From assembly GCA_947628135.1 (NCBI GenBank), contig CANQYT010000005.1, positions 42,217 through 106,216 on the forward strand: DNA of 64,000 nt, read 5' to 3'. The position numbers were made by a program, and so were the translations under genes. Each line of letters starts with the position of its first letter. Position 1 is the first letter of the stretch. Below the pieces are notes generated by a model that was given only the letters and a program-made list of their open reading frames with translations, did no database searches and was not told where the DNA came from. Source of the stretch: an uncultured Clostridia bacterium. GTDB taxonomy: Bacteria > Bacillota > Clostridia > Christensenellales > CAG-314. Positions 1-7,641 of this stretch are shown piece after piece.

Positions 1-92
1 TCCAAACCGCGCTCGACGGCTAAGTCCACCAAGCGCTCGGGAGAAAATATGCCGTCGGACATATTGGAATGTATGTGCAGATCGCATTTCAT
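1..92 (-). CDS. PHP-domain protein, N-terminal fragment
   Basis: Only the first 30 codons lie in the window; the gene continues past position 1. The protein begins MKCDLHIHSNMSDG, the signature first motif of the PHP (polymerase and histidinol phosphatase) family, in which the two histidines of HxH bind catalytic metals; these enzymes hydrolyse phosphoesters. The subfamily cannot be told from so short a piece. The ATG at 92 has no Shine-Dalgarno: the -10 box ends only six bases upstream, so the mRNA may be leaderless. Confidence 0.85.
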   Translation of the reverse strand, partial: MKCDLHIHSNMSDGIFSPERLVDLAVERGL

Positions 93-98
93 TTTTTT

Positions 99-127
99 AA
101 TATACCAAATTTTGCGACTTATGTCAA
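99..127 (-). promoter_or_regulatory. Promoter of the PHP gene (leaderless type)
   Basis: On the minus strand TTGACA (127-122) is followed after 17 bp by TATATT (104-99), then AAAAAA and the ATG at 92. Initiation about seven bases after the -10 box would fall on the A of the start codon. Confidence 0.7.
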
Positions 128-213
128 TATGCGACACAATGGGTATCCGCGCAAAATCGACGTAAATTCCGACGTGATTTTCCGCCGTAGTTAAGTAATT
201 GCGTTGTTTGCTA

Positions 214-242
214 TTGAAATTTCGACAAAAATCTGCTACAAT
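214..242 (+). promoter_or_regulatory. Promoter of the GNAT gene
   Basis: TTGAAA (214-219), 17-bp spacer, TACAAT (237-242). It lies about 70 bases upstream of the acetyltransferase start at 310. Confidence 0.55.
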
Positions 243-309
243 ATGAAGAAATACGAATTTGCGCGGCACGTCGCGCTTTTTACGCGGTGCGATACGCGCC
301 GAAAAGGTT

Positions 310-1041
310 ATGAAAAGAATTTTCCCCACTCCTCAACTGCTGCAAACGTTCAGATCCCGCCCCGAAACGCTGATTTTCGAGGGTTACTGCGACTACACAA
401 AGGAAATCGCGCTGTGGCAGGAAGGCAACGGCTACGCGCTTGTCGCCAAAGTGCGGGGAACAAACAAATGCTGTTTTTCGACGGAGGATGCGCAGTTTGC
501 CGAACGGGTGATAAACTCCGTTGAAGGCGAAACGGAACTGTGCGGCATTGCGCCGGAACTCACTTGCGCATTGCGCGAAAAATATCGATTCGAATGGGAG
601 ACGAATTGTATCCTGCACGTGTGGAACGGACAGCCTCTGCCGCACAAAGTTTTACACGAAACGCACCCCATATCCGCAAAATACGCAAAAATCATCTCCG
701 ACGGAACACCCTATCGCGCAGCCACGGAGGAAGTGGAGGAATGTATTGCGCGCCGCCCTTCGGCTGCCGTGTACATCGACGGACAGCCCGTGAGTTGGTG
801 CTTGTGCCACTTGGAGAAGAGCCTCGGAATGTTGTTTACTCTGCCCGAATACCGCCGCAAAGGTTTGGCGCTTGACGTGATGACTGCGCTGTGCAACGAA
901 GTTATCTCCCGCGGAGACACGCCGTTTGCTTACATAATAACGGACAACACCGCCTCTCTCGCACTTGCCGCAAAGTACAATCTCGTGCCCGTGCGGCGTG
1001 CGGACTACGTAAAATTGGCAAAAGACCCGTCGGAGAAGTGA
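310..1041 (+). CDS. GNAT-family N-acetyltransferase
   Basis: This 243-residue protein has a C-terminal GNAT fold. The acetyl-CoA pyrophosphate-binding loop (motif A) is seen as YRRKGLA, preceded by a beta strand (MLFTLPE) and followed by a helix and the strand AYIITDNTASLALAAKYN, as in FR47-like acetyltransferases. The N-terminal half has no recognisable signature and may set substrate choice. The start at 310 was preferred over an upstream TTG at 259 because it is an ATG with a purine-rich stretch before it. The acceptor substrate cannot be inferred. It is followed after 79 bp by a small membrane protein on the same strand. Confidence 0.75.
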   Translation: MKRIFPTPQLLQTFRSRPETLIFEGYCDYTKEIALWQEGNGYALVAKVRGTNKCCFSTEDAQFAERVINSVEGETELCGIAPELTCALREKYRFEWETNCILHVWNGQPLPHKVLHETHPISAKYAKIISDGTPYRAATEEVEECIARRPSAAVYIDGQPVSWCLCHLEKSLGMLFTLPEYRRKGLALDVMTALCNEVISRGDTPFAYIITDNTASLALAAKYNLVPVRRADYVKLAKDPSEK

Positions 1042-1120
1042 TTGCCGAAACGCGCTTTTGCGCAGTTGTGCCGCGCGAATATATTCGGCGGCAGAAAGAT
1101 TTTCAGAAAAGGAGTTGTAT

Positions 1121-1444
1121 ATGGATCTGCTGCTCTCTATACTTGACGAAACGCGCTCGTTTCCTCAAATTTTGCAGGACGAATGGATTGGACTGCTGGC
1201 TTCGGCGTTTATTCTCGTATCGTTTTTGTTTTCCAAAGCGACGCTGACGCGCATAATCAACCTGTGCGGTTGCGTGGTGTTTGTTGTGTACGGCATTTTG
1301 CTGCCCTCCTACTCCACCGCCGTAATGAACCTTGCGTTGATAATCGTGCATATCGTGTTTATCACAAAAGATGTGCGCGCAAAATTAAAGGCGAAAAAAG
1401 CGCAAACGGAAGAACAAGAGCAATCGAAAAACAAAACGGACTAA
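1121..1444 (+). CDS. YgjV-like small inner-membrane protein
   Basis: A 107-residue hydrophobic protein with about three membrane segments, including GLLASAFILVSFLFS, IINLCGCVVFVVYGILL and AVMNLALIIVHIVFI, followed by a charged Lys/Glu-rich tail. The pattern of SFLFSK, then an N..G...F..YG motif, then a final helix resembles the YgjV/Imp family of short bacterial membrane proteins, whose function is unknown. A strong Shine-Dalgarno (AAAAGGAG, 1107-1114) fixes the ATG at 1121, 18 codons inside the longest open frame. It may be co-transcribed with the upstream acetyltransferase. Confidence 0.65.
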   Translation: MDLLLSILDETRSFPQILQDEWIGLLASAFILVSFLFSKATLTRIINLCGCVVFVVYGILLPSYSTAVMNLALIIVHIVFITKDVRAKLKAKKAQTEEQEQSKNKTD

Positions 1445-1583
1445 ACGCAAAATGACCGACGGCGAACGTTATGCGGCAAGCGGCGCGGGCGAGTGACTTT
1501 GCCGCAAGGACGATTTTGTGTCAAACGGGAAGAAATCGGGCAAAAATGCGCATATTCTTGCGCACTAAAACGTATCAAAGCAA
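1445..1583. other. Intergenic, no gene seen
   Basis: Short GC-rich spacer between the YgjV-like gene and the tRNA promoter. No ORF with a ribosome-binding site and no clear hairpin was found. Confidence 0.5.
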
Positions 1584-1612
1584 TTGACAACTCGCCGCAA
1601 AAGATATATAAT
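1584..1612 (+). promoter_or_regulatory. Promoter of tRNA-Gln
   Basis: A near-consensus promoter: TTGACA (1584-1589), 17-bp spacer, TATAAT (1607-1612), with the mature tRNA starting at 1624. Confidence 0.85.
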
Positions 1613-1623
1613 TGAATCGTCGT

Positions 1624-1698
1624 TGGGGTATCGCCAAGCGGTAAGGCAACGGATTCTGACTCCGTCATCCGCAGGTTCAAATCCTGCTACCCTAGCCA
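1624..1698 (+). tRNA. tRNA-Gln (anticodon CTG)
   Basis: A complete cloverleaf can be drawn. The acceptor stem 1624-1630 pairs with 1688-1694 (one G-T), the anticodon loop is TTCTGAC with anticodon CTG, the T arm contains GGTTCAAATCC, and the encoded CCA is at 1696-1698. It reads CAG codons. The last 20 bases and the two following bases recur at 1867-1889, as expected when a mobile element has used the 3' end as an attachment site. Confidence 0.95.
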
Positions 1699-1889
1699 AG
1701 CGGGCAACTGCGCCTATTAGTTGCAACGGAAAGGAAGCACAGAAGTGCTTCCTTTTCCATTGCTGCCCTTTTGCTTGTTGCCCTTTCCTTTCGTGTGGCA
1801 AGGACTGTTTGAAATAACGTAGCGCGGCTCAACTTTCATTGCTCCGCTTACCTCGTTTCACTCGGACAAATCCTGCTACCCTAGCCAAG
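1678..1889 (+). repeat. Duplicated tRNA-Gln 3' end flanking a 166-bp insert (att-like)
   Basis: The 23-bp sequence beginning CAAATCCTGCTACCCTAGCC occurs at 1678-1700 (inside the tRNA) and identically at 1867-1889. This is the arrangement left by site-specific integration into a tRNA 3' end (attL/attR). The enclosed segment has no integrase or ORF and contains the first copy of the hairpin repeat described next, so it would be a tiny remnant or a non-autonomous element. Confidence 0.6.
1708..1841 (+). repeat. Hairpin repeat, copy 1 (uninterrupted)
   Basis: A 134-bp unit that starts CTGCGCCTATTAGTT and continues with a 119-bp block (1723-1841) repeated with a few changes at 2106-2224. It contains a strong stem-loop (1723-1762) in which GGAAGCAC and GTGCTTCC pair around AGAA. 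Rich in pyrimidines on the 3' side (CCCTTTTGCTTG...). Non-coding in appearance. Confidence 0.75.
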
Positions 1890-1912
1890 TCGAAGCAACT
1901 CGACTTTTGAGC

Positions 1913-1947
1913 AGTCCGTCGAAAACATTCGGCGGACTTGCTTTTTT
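1913..1947 (+). terminator. Rho-independent terminator after the tRNA region
   Basis: Stem 1913-1923 (AGTCCGTCGAA) pairs with 1928-1938 (TTCGGCGGACT, one G-T) around AACA, followed by TGCTTTTTT. It lies just past the duplicated tRNA end and was probably the original tRNA terminator before the insertion. Confidence 0.7.
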
Positions 1948-2009
1948 CGTCGGTTGCTTCTTCTCCCCGCCAAGTTCGCTTCGCTACTACTCGGCGGGGT
2001 CCCCGTTTT

Positions 2010-2224
2010 CTGCGCCTATTAGTTTCGACGTACGTCGAAAATTTGAATAGTTCGACGTACGTCGAAGAGATGTATAGTTCGACGTACGTCGAAGGTATAT
2101 ATACTGCAACGGAAAGGAAGCACCGAAGTGCTTCCTTTTCCATTGCTGCCCTTTTGCTTGTTGCCCTTTCCTTTCGTGTGGCAAGGACTGTTTGAAATAA
2201 CGTAGCGCGGTTCAACTTTCGTTG
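2010..2224 (+). repeat. Hairpin repeat, copy 2, split by a palindrome array
   Basis: The same CTGCGCCTATTAGTT lead (2010-2024) and 119-bp body (2106-2224) as copy 1, but with about 81 bp of new sequence between them. The insert is the triple palindrome array. The hairpin (2106-2146) is conserved with compensating similarity around the loop (CGAA instead of AGAA). Confidence 0.75.
2024..2093. repeat. Three 16-bp perfect palindromes at 27-bp spacing
   Basis: TTCGACGTACGTCGAA occurs at 2024-2039, 2051-2066 and 2078-2093. Each copy is identical and self-complementary, separated by 11-bp AT-rich spacers that end TATAG or similar. The array sits precisely inside copy 2 of the hairpin repeat. It could be a protein-binding array or a miniature repeat element; no coding role is likely. 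Confidence 0.85.
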
Positions 2225-2292
2225 AAAGTGACGACATATGTTCGACGGAAATGTAAATTTTAATATTTTTATATCGAAATTAAACCTCGTCA

Positions 2293-2366
2293 GGAAGCGG
2301 CAACGTAAAAGCGGGAACTAATGTTCCCGCATATGCGTTGTTAGTCACAAAGCCGCTTCGTTTTAA
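2293..2366. other. Nested inverted-repeat structure downstream of the KAP gene
   Basis: An inner perfect hairpin GCGGGAAC-TAAT-GTTCCCGC (2311-2330) is enclosed by CAACG/CGTTG and by GAAGCGGC/GCCGCTTC (2293-2300 and 2352-2359), then GTTTTAATT. It may terminate transcription on the minus strand after the KAP gene, or from the tRNA side, or encode a small structured RNA. Confidence 0.4.
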
Positions 2367-2475
2367 TTCTGAAATACGCACGCCGAAAATCGGGATTTGC
2401 ATTTACAGAAATAAACTCTGTTGTATTACTGTCATTGTTTTGCCGTGCAAATTACTTCGCGGCAAATTTGCTGCC

Positions 2476-5400
2476 TTATATTGCCAAATTATTCACATAG
2501 CGAGTAAATGCCGCACGTTTACCCGGATGTTCTTGCCACAAAAGCGAATAAATATGATCCCTTACTTCCTTATCCGAAAGCAGATCGTCAAATGCAGAAT
2601 TACATATATAACTTTGAATAGAATCGCTGTCATCCAGACTGTCGATATTCTTGATGTTCATTATGTATTCTTTGCGACGATCGTAATCCTGACACTTTCT
2701 CATAAACGCTCGCAACAATTCTATTGTCTGTCCCCATCGATTGTATACCATAAGTTGAGGTAAGAACAGCACGTCGAATTTGCGAGCATTGTAAACATCC
2801 TCTAAAAACGGCTGACACTCTTTCATATAGTTAAACATTTCTTCGGAATCCACGTATGCTTTTATATATTCGTCGAGAAGAATGGAACGATCGTATACGA
2901 ACTCGGAATCCCACAGAGTGCGTCCCACTATATACTGTTCGTAACTCTTTTTTTCGCGAAGTTTTACCGTTATAAAATTAGGCATTTTGCCCAAATAGCC
3001 GTATTTTATCAAAACTTCGATGGTTTTCTCTGACACAGCGCCTAAACGATCCAGCAAGTCTATATAATTTGCTATATACCGATTACGTTGATCGCTGTCT
3101 GCTGCGCTGTCTATAAATCCGATGATTTTTTCCTCGGTTCTGTCTGTGAGATCACCCGTAATTTTGGCGTAATCAATAAGCGCAGATATGTTGTTGAGAG
3201 GACAAACGTTTTCATATTGTTTTTGTATCTCTTCCTTTTCGGAAGATGTCAATCTGCCAAAACCGACTTTCTCAAACGGAATGGCTTGGAAAATATATTT
3301 TACATAACTCGGCTGAGTACGCAGCAGATACATTGTCATATCATATGCGTCATTTGCACTGCGGATCAAATACGGCAACTCGCTCTTAAACTCGTCTATA
3401 TGAGCGGAAATTCTCGTTAGCACGCGCGTCGCCATACATTCCGCAACCGTTATCTTCTTCGCTTCCGTTTCCGTCAAAAACGGATACGGCGACAAGTATA
3501 AATTTTTGTACTGCCGCCTTACTTTTTCCGGTTGTTTCAATAAATTAAATCTGTAATTAACAAATAATTTTGCGCTGGTCGAAAAAAGTTTGTCAACACA
3601 TTGTTCGTTGAATATATCAAAGTTGTACAGCAAACGAGTAAATTTATCCAACGCCACACAGTGCCTAAGATACACATCATAGAATTTATTGGTGAACAAA
3701 CTGTTCAAAACGTTGTCGTTGAGTTTTATTCCGACATCGTATTTCGCTAACGTCCGACAGTAACTTTCATCAAGGGGTTCGTTGAGCACGCCCAGATACT
3801 GTTCAAAAGCCTCGATTGCATCACGTTCATACCTGGACACAAACTCAAAAATATCGTCATCAACTATCAAATTGACGGTAAACAACTTTACGATCGCTAT
3901 CACTGTTTCAATTGTGGGAACGACGCTCTTTATGTGACGTTTGATCATCGCCGTCAACAAGGTCTTCTGCTTCTCGTTCAGCATCGACACTACTTTTTCC
4001 GACAATGCCACAAGCAATGCATTTGAACATTTCGATTCCGTAAGCAATTCGAAAATCAAATTCGGGTCGGGTATTTCTACTGCCTCGGCTGCCGTCAAAC
4101 AGGGAACTTTCGTTTCGATGAACATATTTTTGAATAAAATAATGTCGTTGCCGAATTCCTTTACAACAGCCAAACGACAGTTGATCGCATTGTCGTGAAA
4201 ATGCGTTATCGTGGAGTAGAGTTCGCGGGCATAACTTTCCAAAAGTTGTTTCTTCCCCGTGAATTTGTACTTGTTTATTGCTGACAACACGTGTACGACC
4301 TCATCCGTATCCGCATTCTCCCAAGAGTAATTTTCCACAAGCATATTTACGGTTTGGTCTTTTTGTGTCTTGAAACAGTACTCTAAAAGACGTTCGTTCT
4401 TCAAAATTACGGTCGGCAAAGTCTTTTTGAGTTGAATCAACTGATTCAGACTCTCCTGTGCTACCGGGCAATCGCCGTTTTTCGAAAAAGACCCTTCTAC
4501 TATTTCGTCTAGTTTTTCCTGTTCGCAACTCTCTCCGAACAAAAGGATATTTTCCAACCGACGTTCGGACGCACTTTTTATATAACTTCCTTTCGGGTAA
4601 CTGAAAAAATACTCCCTGTAATTGTCGTCTATTATACCGTCTATTATTAGATTGCTGATTTCATTTATAAAAGTCGGCGTCAAAGCATAATCGTTGATGA
4701 AATCTCTTTTGATCGACGTTATCAGATTTTGAACTTTGTATTCTTTTCCGATATTTTTGTCTATTCTCTGTAAATAGCCCGTTTTTATTGCCTGCTCGAA
4801 CAATAACTCGTGTTCGACAAGATTGTAATAATCTTTTTCATATTCGCTTTTCAGATAGGCAACGGCACAACACGTAACCATATTCGGTTTGCCGCTCTCG
4901 TTGTTATATTTTTTCGATTGGATCGTTTTATACAGAACTATGGCGTCATTCAACCGATGTTTAAGATCTCGAACGGTCAACTTTTTACCGCGAATAAGAT
5001 AGGAAAATTGTCCGCATATCTCGCTGTCCAACGTATCCGATTGCACCGTATGCGATTCGGTATTGTTATCCCCATCAAACATTTTTGTTATTTCCTGCGC
5101 TTTTTCCTGTAATAATGAATTGAGAATTTCCGAAAAATTGCCTATATGCACCGCTTTCAAACTGAGCATATAATCAAAAAATTTGTTGTATTCCTTTTCT
5201 TCTTTTTTCTCTTGTTTGATTGCTACGACAAAACAAAATTTTGACTCACTGCAATAGTTGGACAGTCTGTAAAGTAATTTTATAAAATCGTTTGCAGTCC
5301 ATTCGCCGTTTGAACCGGTTTCTTTGATTCGATCGAGATCTTCTATGAGAATGATCCGCGTTTTCTTAGATTTGACGGTCTCGATTATTTCCTGAAAAAC

Positions 5401-6072
5401 AGAAAATACGTCGCTGCTGTCAAACTGTCTGTGTCCTTCCGTTCTCCAACTTGAAAACGCTGCGTTGTATTTTGCCAGACCTACCGCCAAAAATATTGCC
5501 GATATGAAATAGCACATCGGACCTAATTCCATCGACAAAACAAATGAACTGCCGACGGAATCGGTGATGTTTGAATAAGGCAGCGTTAATCCTGTGTAAC
5601 GCAAAACCAATCCTGCTACAAAAAAGAACAGCGCGACTACCAACCATATCCACATTTTCCGCGACCTGAATGTGAAAGATATGAATCCGCTATTTTCGCT
5701 CAGTCGCTTTGTGACGTGCTTGGTAAGAGCATTCTTGCCGCTGCCCTTTGCCAATTGATACAAGAAACTTTTTTCGAGTTTCATTTCCTTCGATTCGCCT
5801 TTATCTTCGTTATTCTTTTGCAAACCGTCCCACATATTGATCTTGATGGTAGGGTCATACTTTGTGTTGTCAGCAGTCAACATATTGACTAAACTGCTTT
5901 TTCCGTAACCGTAGTCGGCAATGATCCCCACCATCCTCGCGCCGGAATCTATCGCATTATCCAACGCGTCTTTCTGTGCATCGAACCCGATATAATCACG
6001 TTCGCTTTGTGAAATTTCCTTGTTTACATACGAGTAACTCGACACATCTTTTGTCTCCGACTTTTGTTTCAT
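2476..6072 (-). CDS. KAP/YobI-type P-loop NTPase, 1198 residues
   Basis: A very large ATPase of the KAP type. The Walker A loop is ADYGYGKSS (residues 52-60). Two membrane segments follow (about 137-157, MWIWLVVALFFFVAGL, and 187-207), then Walker B TRIILIEDLDRI (about 243-254). A transmembrane insertion between Walker A and B is the hallmark of KAP NTPases, and the Walker A context resembles Bacillus YobI. The remaining 900 residues are helical with no domain I recognise. Known KAP proteins are membrane-associated, and many are suspected to act in mobile-element conflict. A GGAGG site precedes the ATG. Base composition is markedly more AT-rich than its neighbours, and it lies next to the tRNA-Gln attachment-like repeat, which points to acquisition. 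It appears to be a single-gene unit. Confidence 0.75.
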   Translation of the reverse strand: MKQKSETKDVSSYSYVNKEISQSERDYIGFDAQKDALDNAIDSGARMVGIIADYGYGKSSLVNMLTADNTKYDPTIKINMWDGLQKNNEDKGESKEMKLEKSFLYQLAKGSGKNALTKHVTKRLSENSGFISFTFRSRKMWIWLVVALFFFVAGLVLRYTGLTLPYSNITDSVGSSFVLSMELGPMCYFISAIFLAVGLAKYNAAFSSWRTEGHRQFDSSDVFSVFQEIIETVKSKKTRIILIEDLDRIKETGSNGEWTANDFIKLLYRLSNYCSESKFCFVVAIKQEKKEEKEYNKFFDYMLSLKAVHIGNFSEILNSLLQEKAQEITKMFDGDNNTESHTVQSDTLDSEICGQFSYLIRGKKLTVRDLKHRLNDAIVLYKTIQSKKYNNESGKPNMVTCCAVAYLKSEYEKDYYNLVEHELLFEQAIKTGYLQRIDKNIGKEYKVQNLITSIKRDFINDYALTPTFINEISNLIIDGIIDDNYREYFFSYPKGSYIKSASERRLENILLFGESCEQEKLDEIVEGSFSKNGDCPVAQESLNQLIQLKKTLPTVILKNERLLEYCFKTQKDQTVNMLVENYSWENADTDEVVHVLSAINKYKFTGKKQLLESYARELYSTITHFHDNAINCRLAVVKEFGNDIILFKNMFIETKVPCLTAAEAVEIPDPNLIFELLTESKCSNALLVALSEKVVSMLNEKQKTLLTAMIKRHIKSVVPTIETVIAIVKLFTVNLIVDDDIFEFVSRYERDAIEAFEQYLGVLNEPLDESYCRTLAKYDVGIKLNDNVLNSLFTNKFYDVYLRHCVALDKFTRLLYNFDIFNEQCVDKLFSTSAKLFVNYRFNLLKQPEKVRRQYKNLYLSPYPFLTETEAKKITVAECMATRVLTRISAHIDEFKSELPYLIRSANDAYDMTMYLLRTQPSYVKYIFQAIPFEKVGFGRLTSSEKEEIQKQYENVCPLNNISALIDYAKITGDLTDRTEEKIIGFIDSAADSDQRNRYIANYIDLLDRLGAVSEKTIEVLIKYGYLGKMPNFITVKLREKKSYEQYIVGRTLWDSEFVYDRSILLDEYIKAYVDSEEMFNYMKECQPFLEDVYNARKFDVLFLPQLMVYNRWGQTIELLRAFMRKCQDYDRRKEYIMNIKNIDSLDDSDSIQSYICNSAFDDLLSDKEVRDHIYSLLWQEHPGKRAAFTRYVNNLAI

Positions 6073-6430
6073 TTTGTCCTCCGATTTTTTTGATTATTTT
6101 GTAATTGTCAACGCCGCTTTGTTTTGTTAAAAACGTATTTCGGATAGTTGTTTGTTTTGCACTGTTGTCATACAAAGGCACGTTTAATAACGACGATTAA
6201 ACAAACAAGTCCGATTTTATTCCATAAATGTATTTTTTATAAATACTTTTCAATTAAGAAAAAATTAAGCAAAAATTAAAAATTGAACAAAAAATTTATA
6301 ATAAAACAAAAAAACGCTTAATCCACGGTGAAAAGGCGGAAACAAAACACCCGTTTCTGTTCTGCGGATAAGTTTGAGTAAATTTCCTCTTTGGGCAAGC
6401 GTAAAAATGTTGAAAGTGCAAAAGAGCGGG
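6073..6430. other. AT-rich intergenic region
   Basis: The first 230 bases upstream of the KAP gene are very AT-rich (poly-A/T runs near 6240-6310) and mark the right edge of the foreign-looking segment. A TTGACA at minus-strand 6102-6097 has no good -10 at the usual distance. No gene was found. Confidence 0.4.
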
Positions 6431-7321
6431 TCAGTCGGGGCGCAGAAAGGCGACGCGGCGGGCGACGGCGGCGCGGGCGGTCGGTGCTTTCGGACGAACG
6501 TCGAAACCGTGCATCGTGCCGACGGTTTCATTTAGCGTACACTGCACTCCCGCGGCGCAAAGTCTGTGCGCAAGCGCCTTTCCCTCGTCACGCAGGCAGT
6601 CCGTTTCCGCCGTTTCTACGTATGCGACGGGAAAACAGGACAAGTCCGTCTGCAACGGGTCGAAAGGCTCGGTATACTTTCGGCACAAACCCCACATCTT
6701 TTCGTTCAACTTGGCGTTCCACATCGGACTGTCCGTATACCTAAGCATAGAGGGAAATTCCGAATCGGGCGACACGACGGGATAGACAAGCATCATTTTG
6801 CTCGGAGGCTGCAACCCCTTTTCCCTGCACCGCTTTGCAAGCGCAAGACACAAATATCCGCCTGCGGAATCTCCCGCAAGGCAGATACGGCGGCTGTCCC
6901 AATTGGGTGCGGCGTTGTCCGATATATATCTGTACGCGCTCTCGCAGTCGTCCAAACAAACGTCTAACGAAACGTCGCAGACAAGGCGGTAATCCGCAAA
7001 CACAACGACGTACCCGGCGCGTAACGCGTACTCGCGCGCCAATTTGAAGTGATAGGGAGCGCCTTTGAAAACGAATCCGCCGCCGTGCAAATACAGCATT
7101 ACGGGCAATTTGCCCTCGCAACGCGGTTCGATGACGTAAATACGCATTTTCTTCCCGTCGGAAAGGGGAATACTTTCCTTGGTAACCGAAAGTTCATTTG
7201 AGGAACGCATCCCCTTGGGCAGAACGCCGAGCGCCGCCTTTGCCGCGACAAATGTCGCGCGGTTGAAAGGCGGTCGAAAAAAGCGATATAGTCCGAATTC
7301 TTTGTTTATTTTGTATTTCAT
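6431..7321 (-). CDS. Alpha/beta hydrolase, HSL-type esterase
   Basis: A 296-residue serine hydrolase of the hormone-sensitive-lipase family. The oxyanion-hole motif HGGG (about residue 79) comes before the nucleophile elbow GDSAGG (about 149), and the C-terminal half supplies the likely Asp (ETDCLRDEG) and His (TMHGFD). Such enzymes hydrolyse short-chain carboxyl esters in the cytoplasm; the natural substrate is unknown. Length is typical. It has no obvious operon partner: the KAP gene lies downstream across an AT-rich gap, and a 320-bp structured spacer lies upstream. Confidence 0.88.
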   Translation of the reverse strand: MKYKINKEFGLYRFFRPPFNRATFVAAKAALGVLPKGMRSSNELSVTKESIPLSDGKKMRIYVIEPRCEGKLPVMLYLHGGGFVFKGAPYHFKLAREYALRAGYVVVFADYRLVCDVSLDVCLDDCESAYRYISDNAAPNWDSRRICLAGDSAGGYLCLALAKRCREKGLQPPSKMMLVYPVVSPDSEFPSMLRYTDSPMWNAKLNEKMWGLCRKYTEPFDPLQTDLSCFPVAYVETAETDCLRDEGKALAHRLCAAGVQCTLNETVGTMHGFDVRPKAPTARAAVARRVAFLRPD

Positions 7322-7641
7322 ATCTTTGTTGCAGCGGATCGCTGCGAAACCGACTCGCGCGGTACAAGTAGCGCCCCTTTGAGAACGTTGAGCCGCAACG
7401 GCTTTTCCCTAACTCGACTTGCCTATGCAGAGCAATCCCCGTATGGGCAGAACCGACCGATAAGACTGCTTTTGATAGGTTCACCGAAAAGGGCAAACCT
7501 ATATCTTTTTTACAAAAAGGCTATTGAGACAAATCGCGTCCCCCTACATACAAACAGTAAAACTGTCTGCTGCCGATAAAAATTACGCCGTCGGGCGGAC
7601 GATTACTACGTTCGGCGCGGCGGCGAATTTTCAAAGGAAAA
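7322..7641. other. 320-bp spacer with several hairpins; possible small RNA
   Basis: No credible ORF. Read on the plus strand it shows AGCCG-CAA-CGGCT-TTT near 7391-7407, a pairing of GCCTATGC with GTATGGGC near 7430-7455, a GAACC/GGTTC pairing, and finally TAGGTT...AACCTA followed by TCTTTTTT near 7475-7510, which resembles a terminator. This could be a structured small RNA of about 190 nt. On the minus strand it would be the esterase leader. I cannot assign a known RNA family. Confidence 0.3.

Noticed and set aside
2024..2093. CRISPR array
   Set aside because: The three repeats are 16-bp perfect palindromes and the spacers are only 11 bp; no cas gene is in the window.
1829..2237. Short open frames with repeated STYVE or DVRRT peptides
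   Set aside because: They are translations of the palindrome array and hairpin repeat; no initiation signals.
7322..7400. T-box riboswitch in front of the esterase
   Set aside because: GTACCGCG resembles the 3' part of the antiterminator core, but the complete T-box sequence and a following terminator are absent and the downstream gene is not an amino-acid gene.
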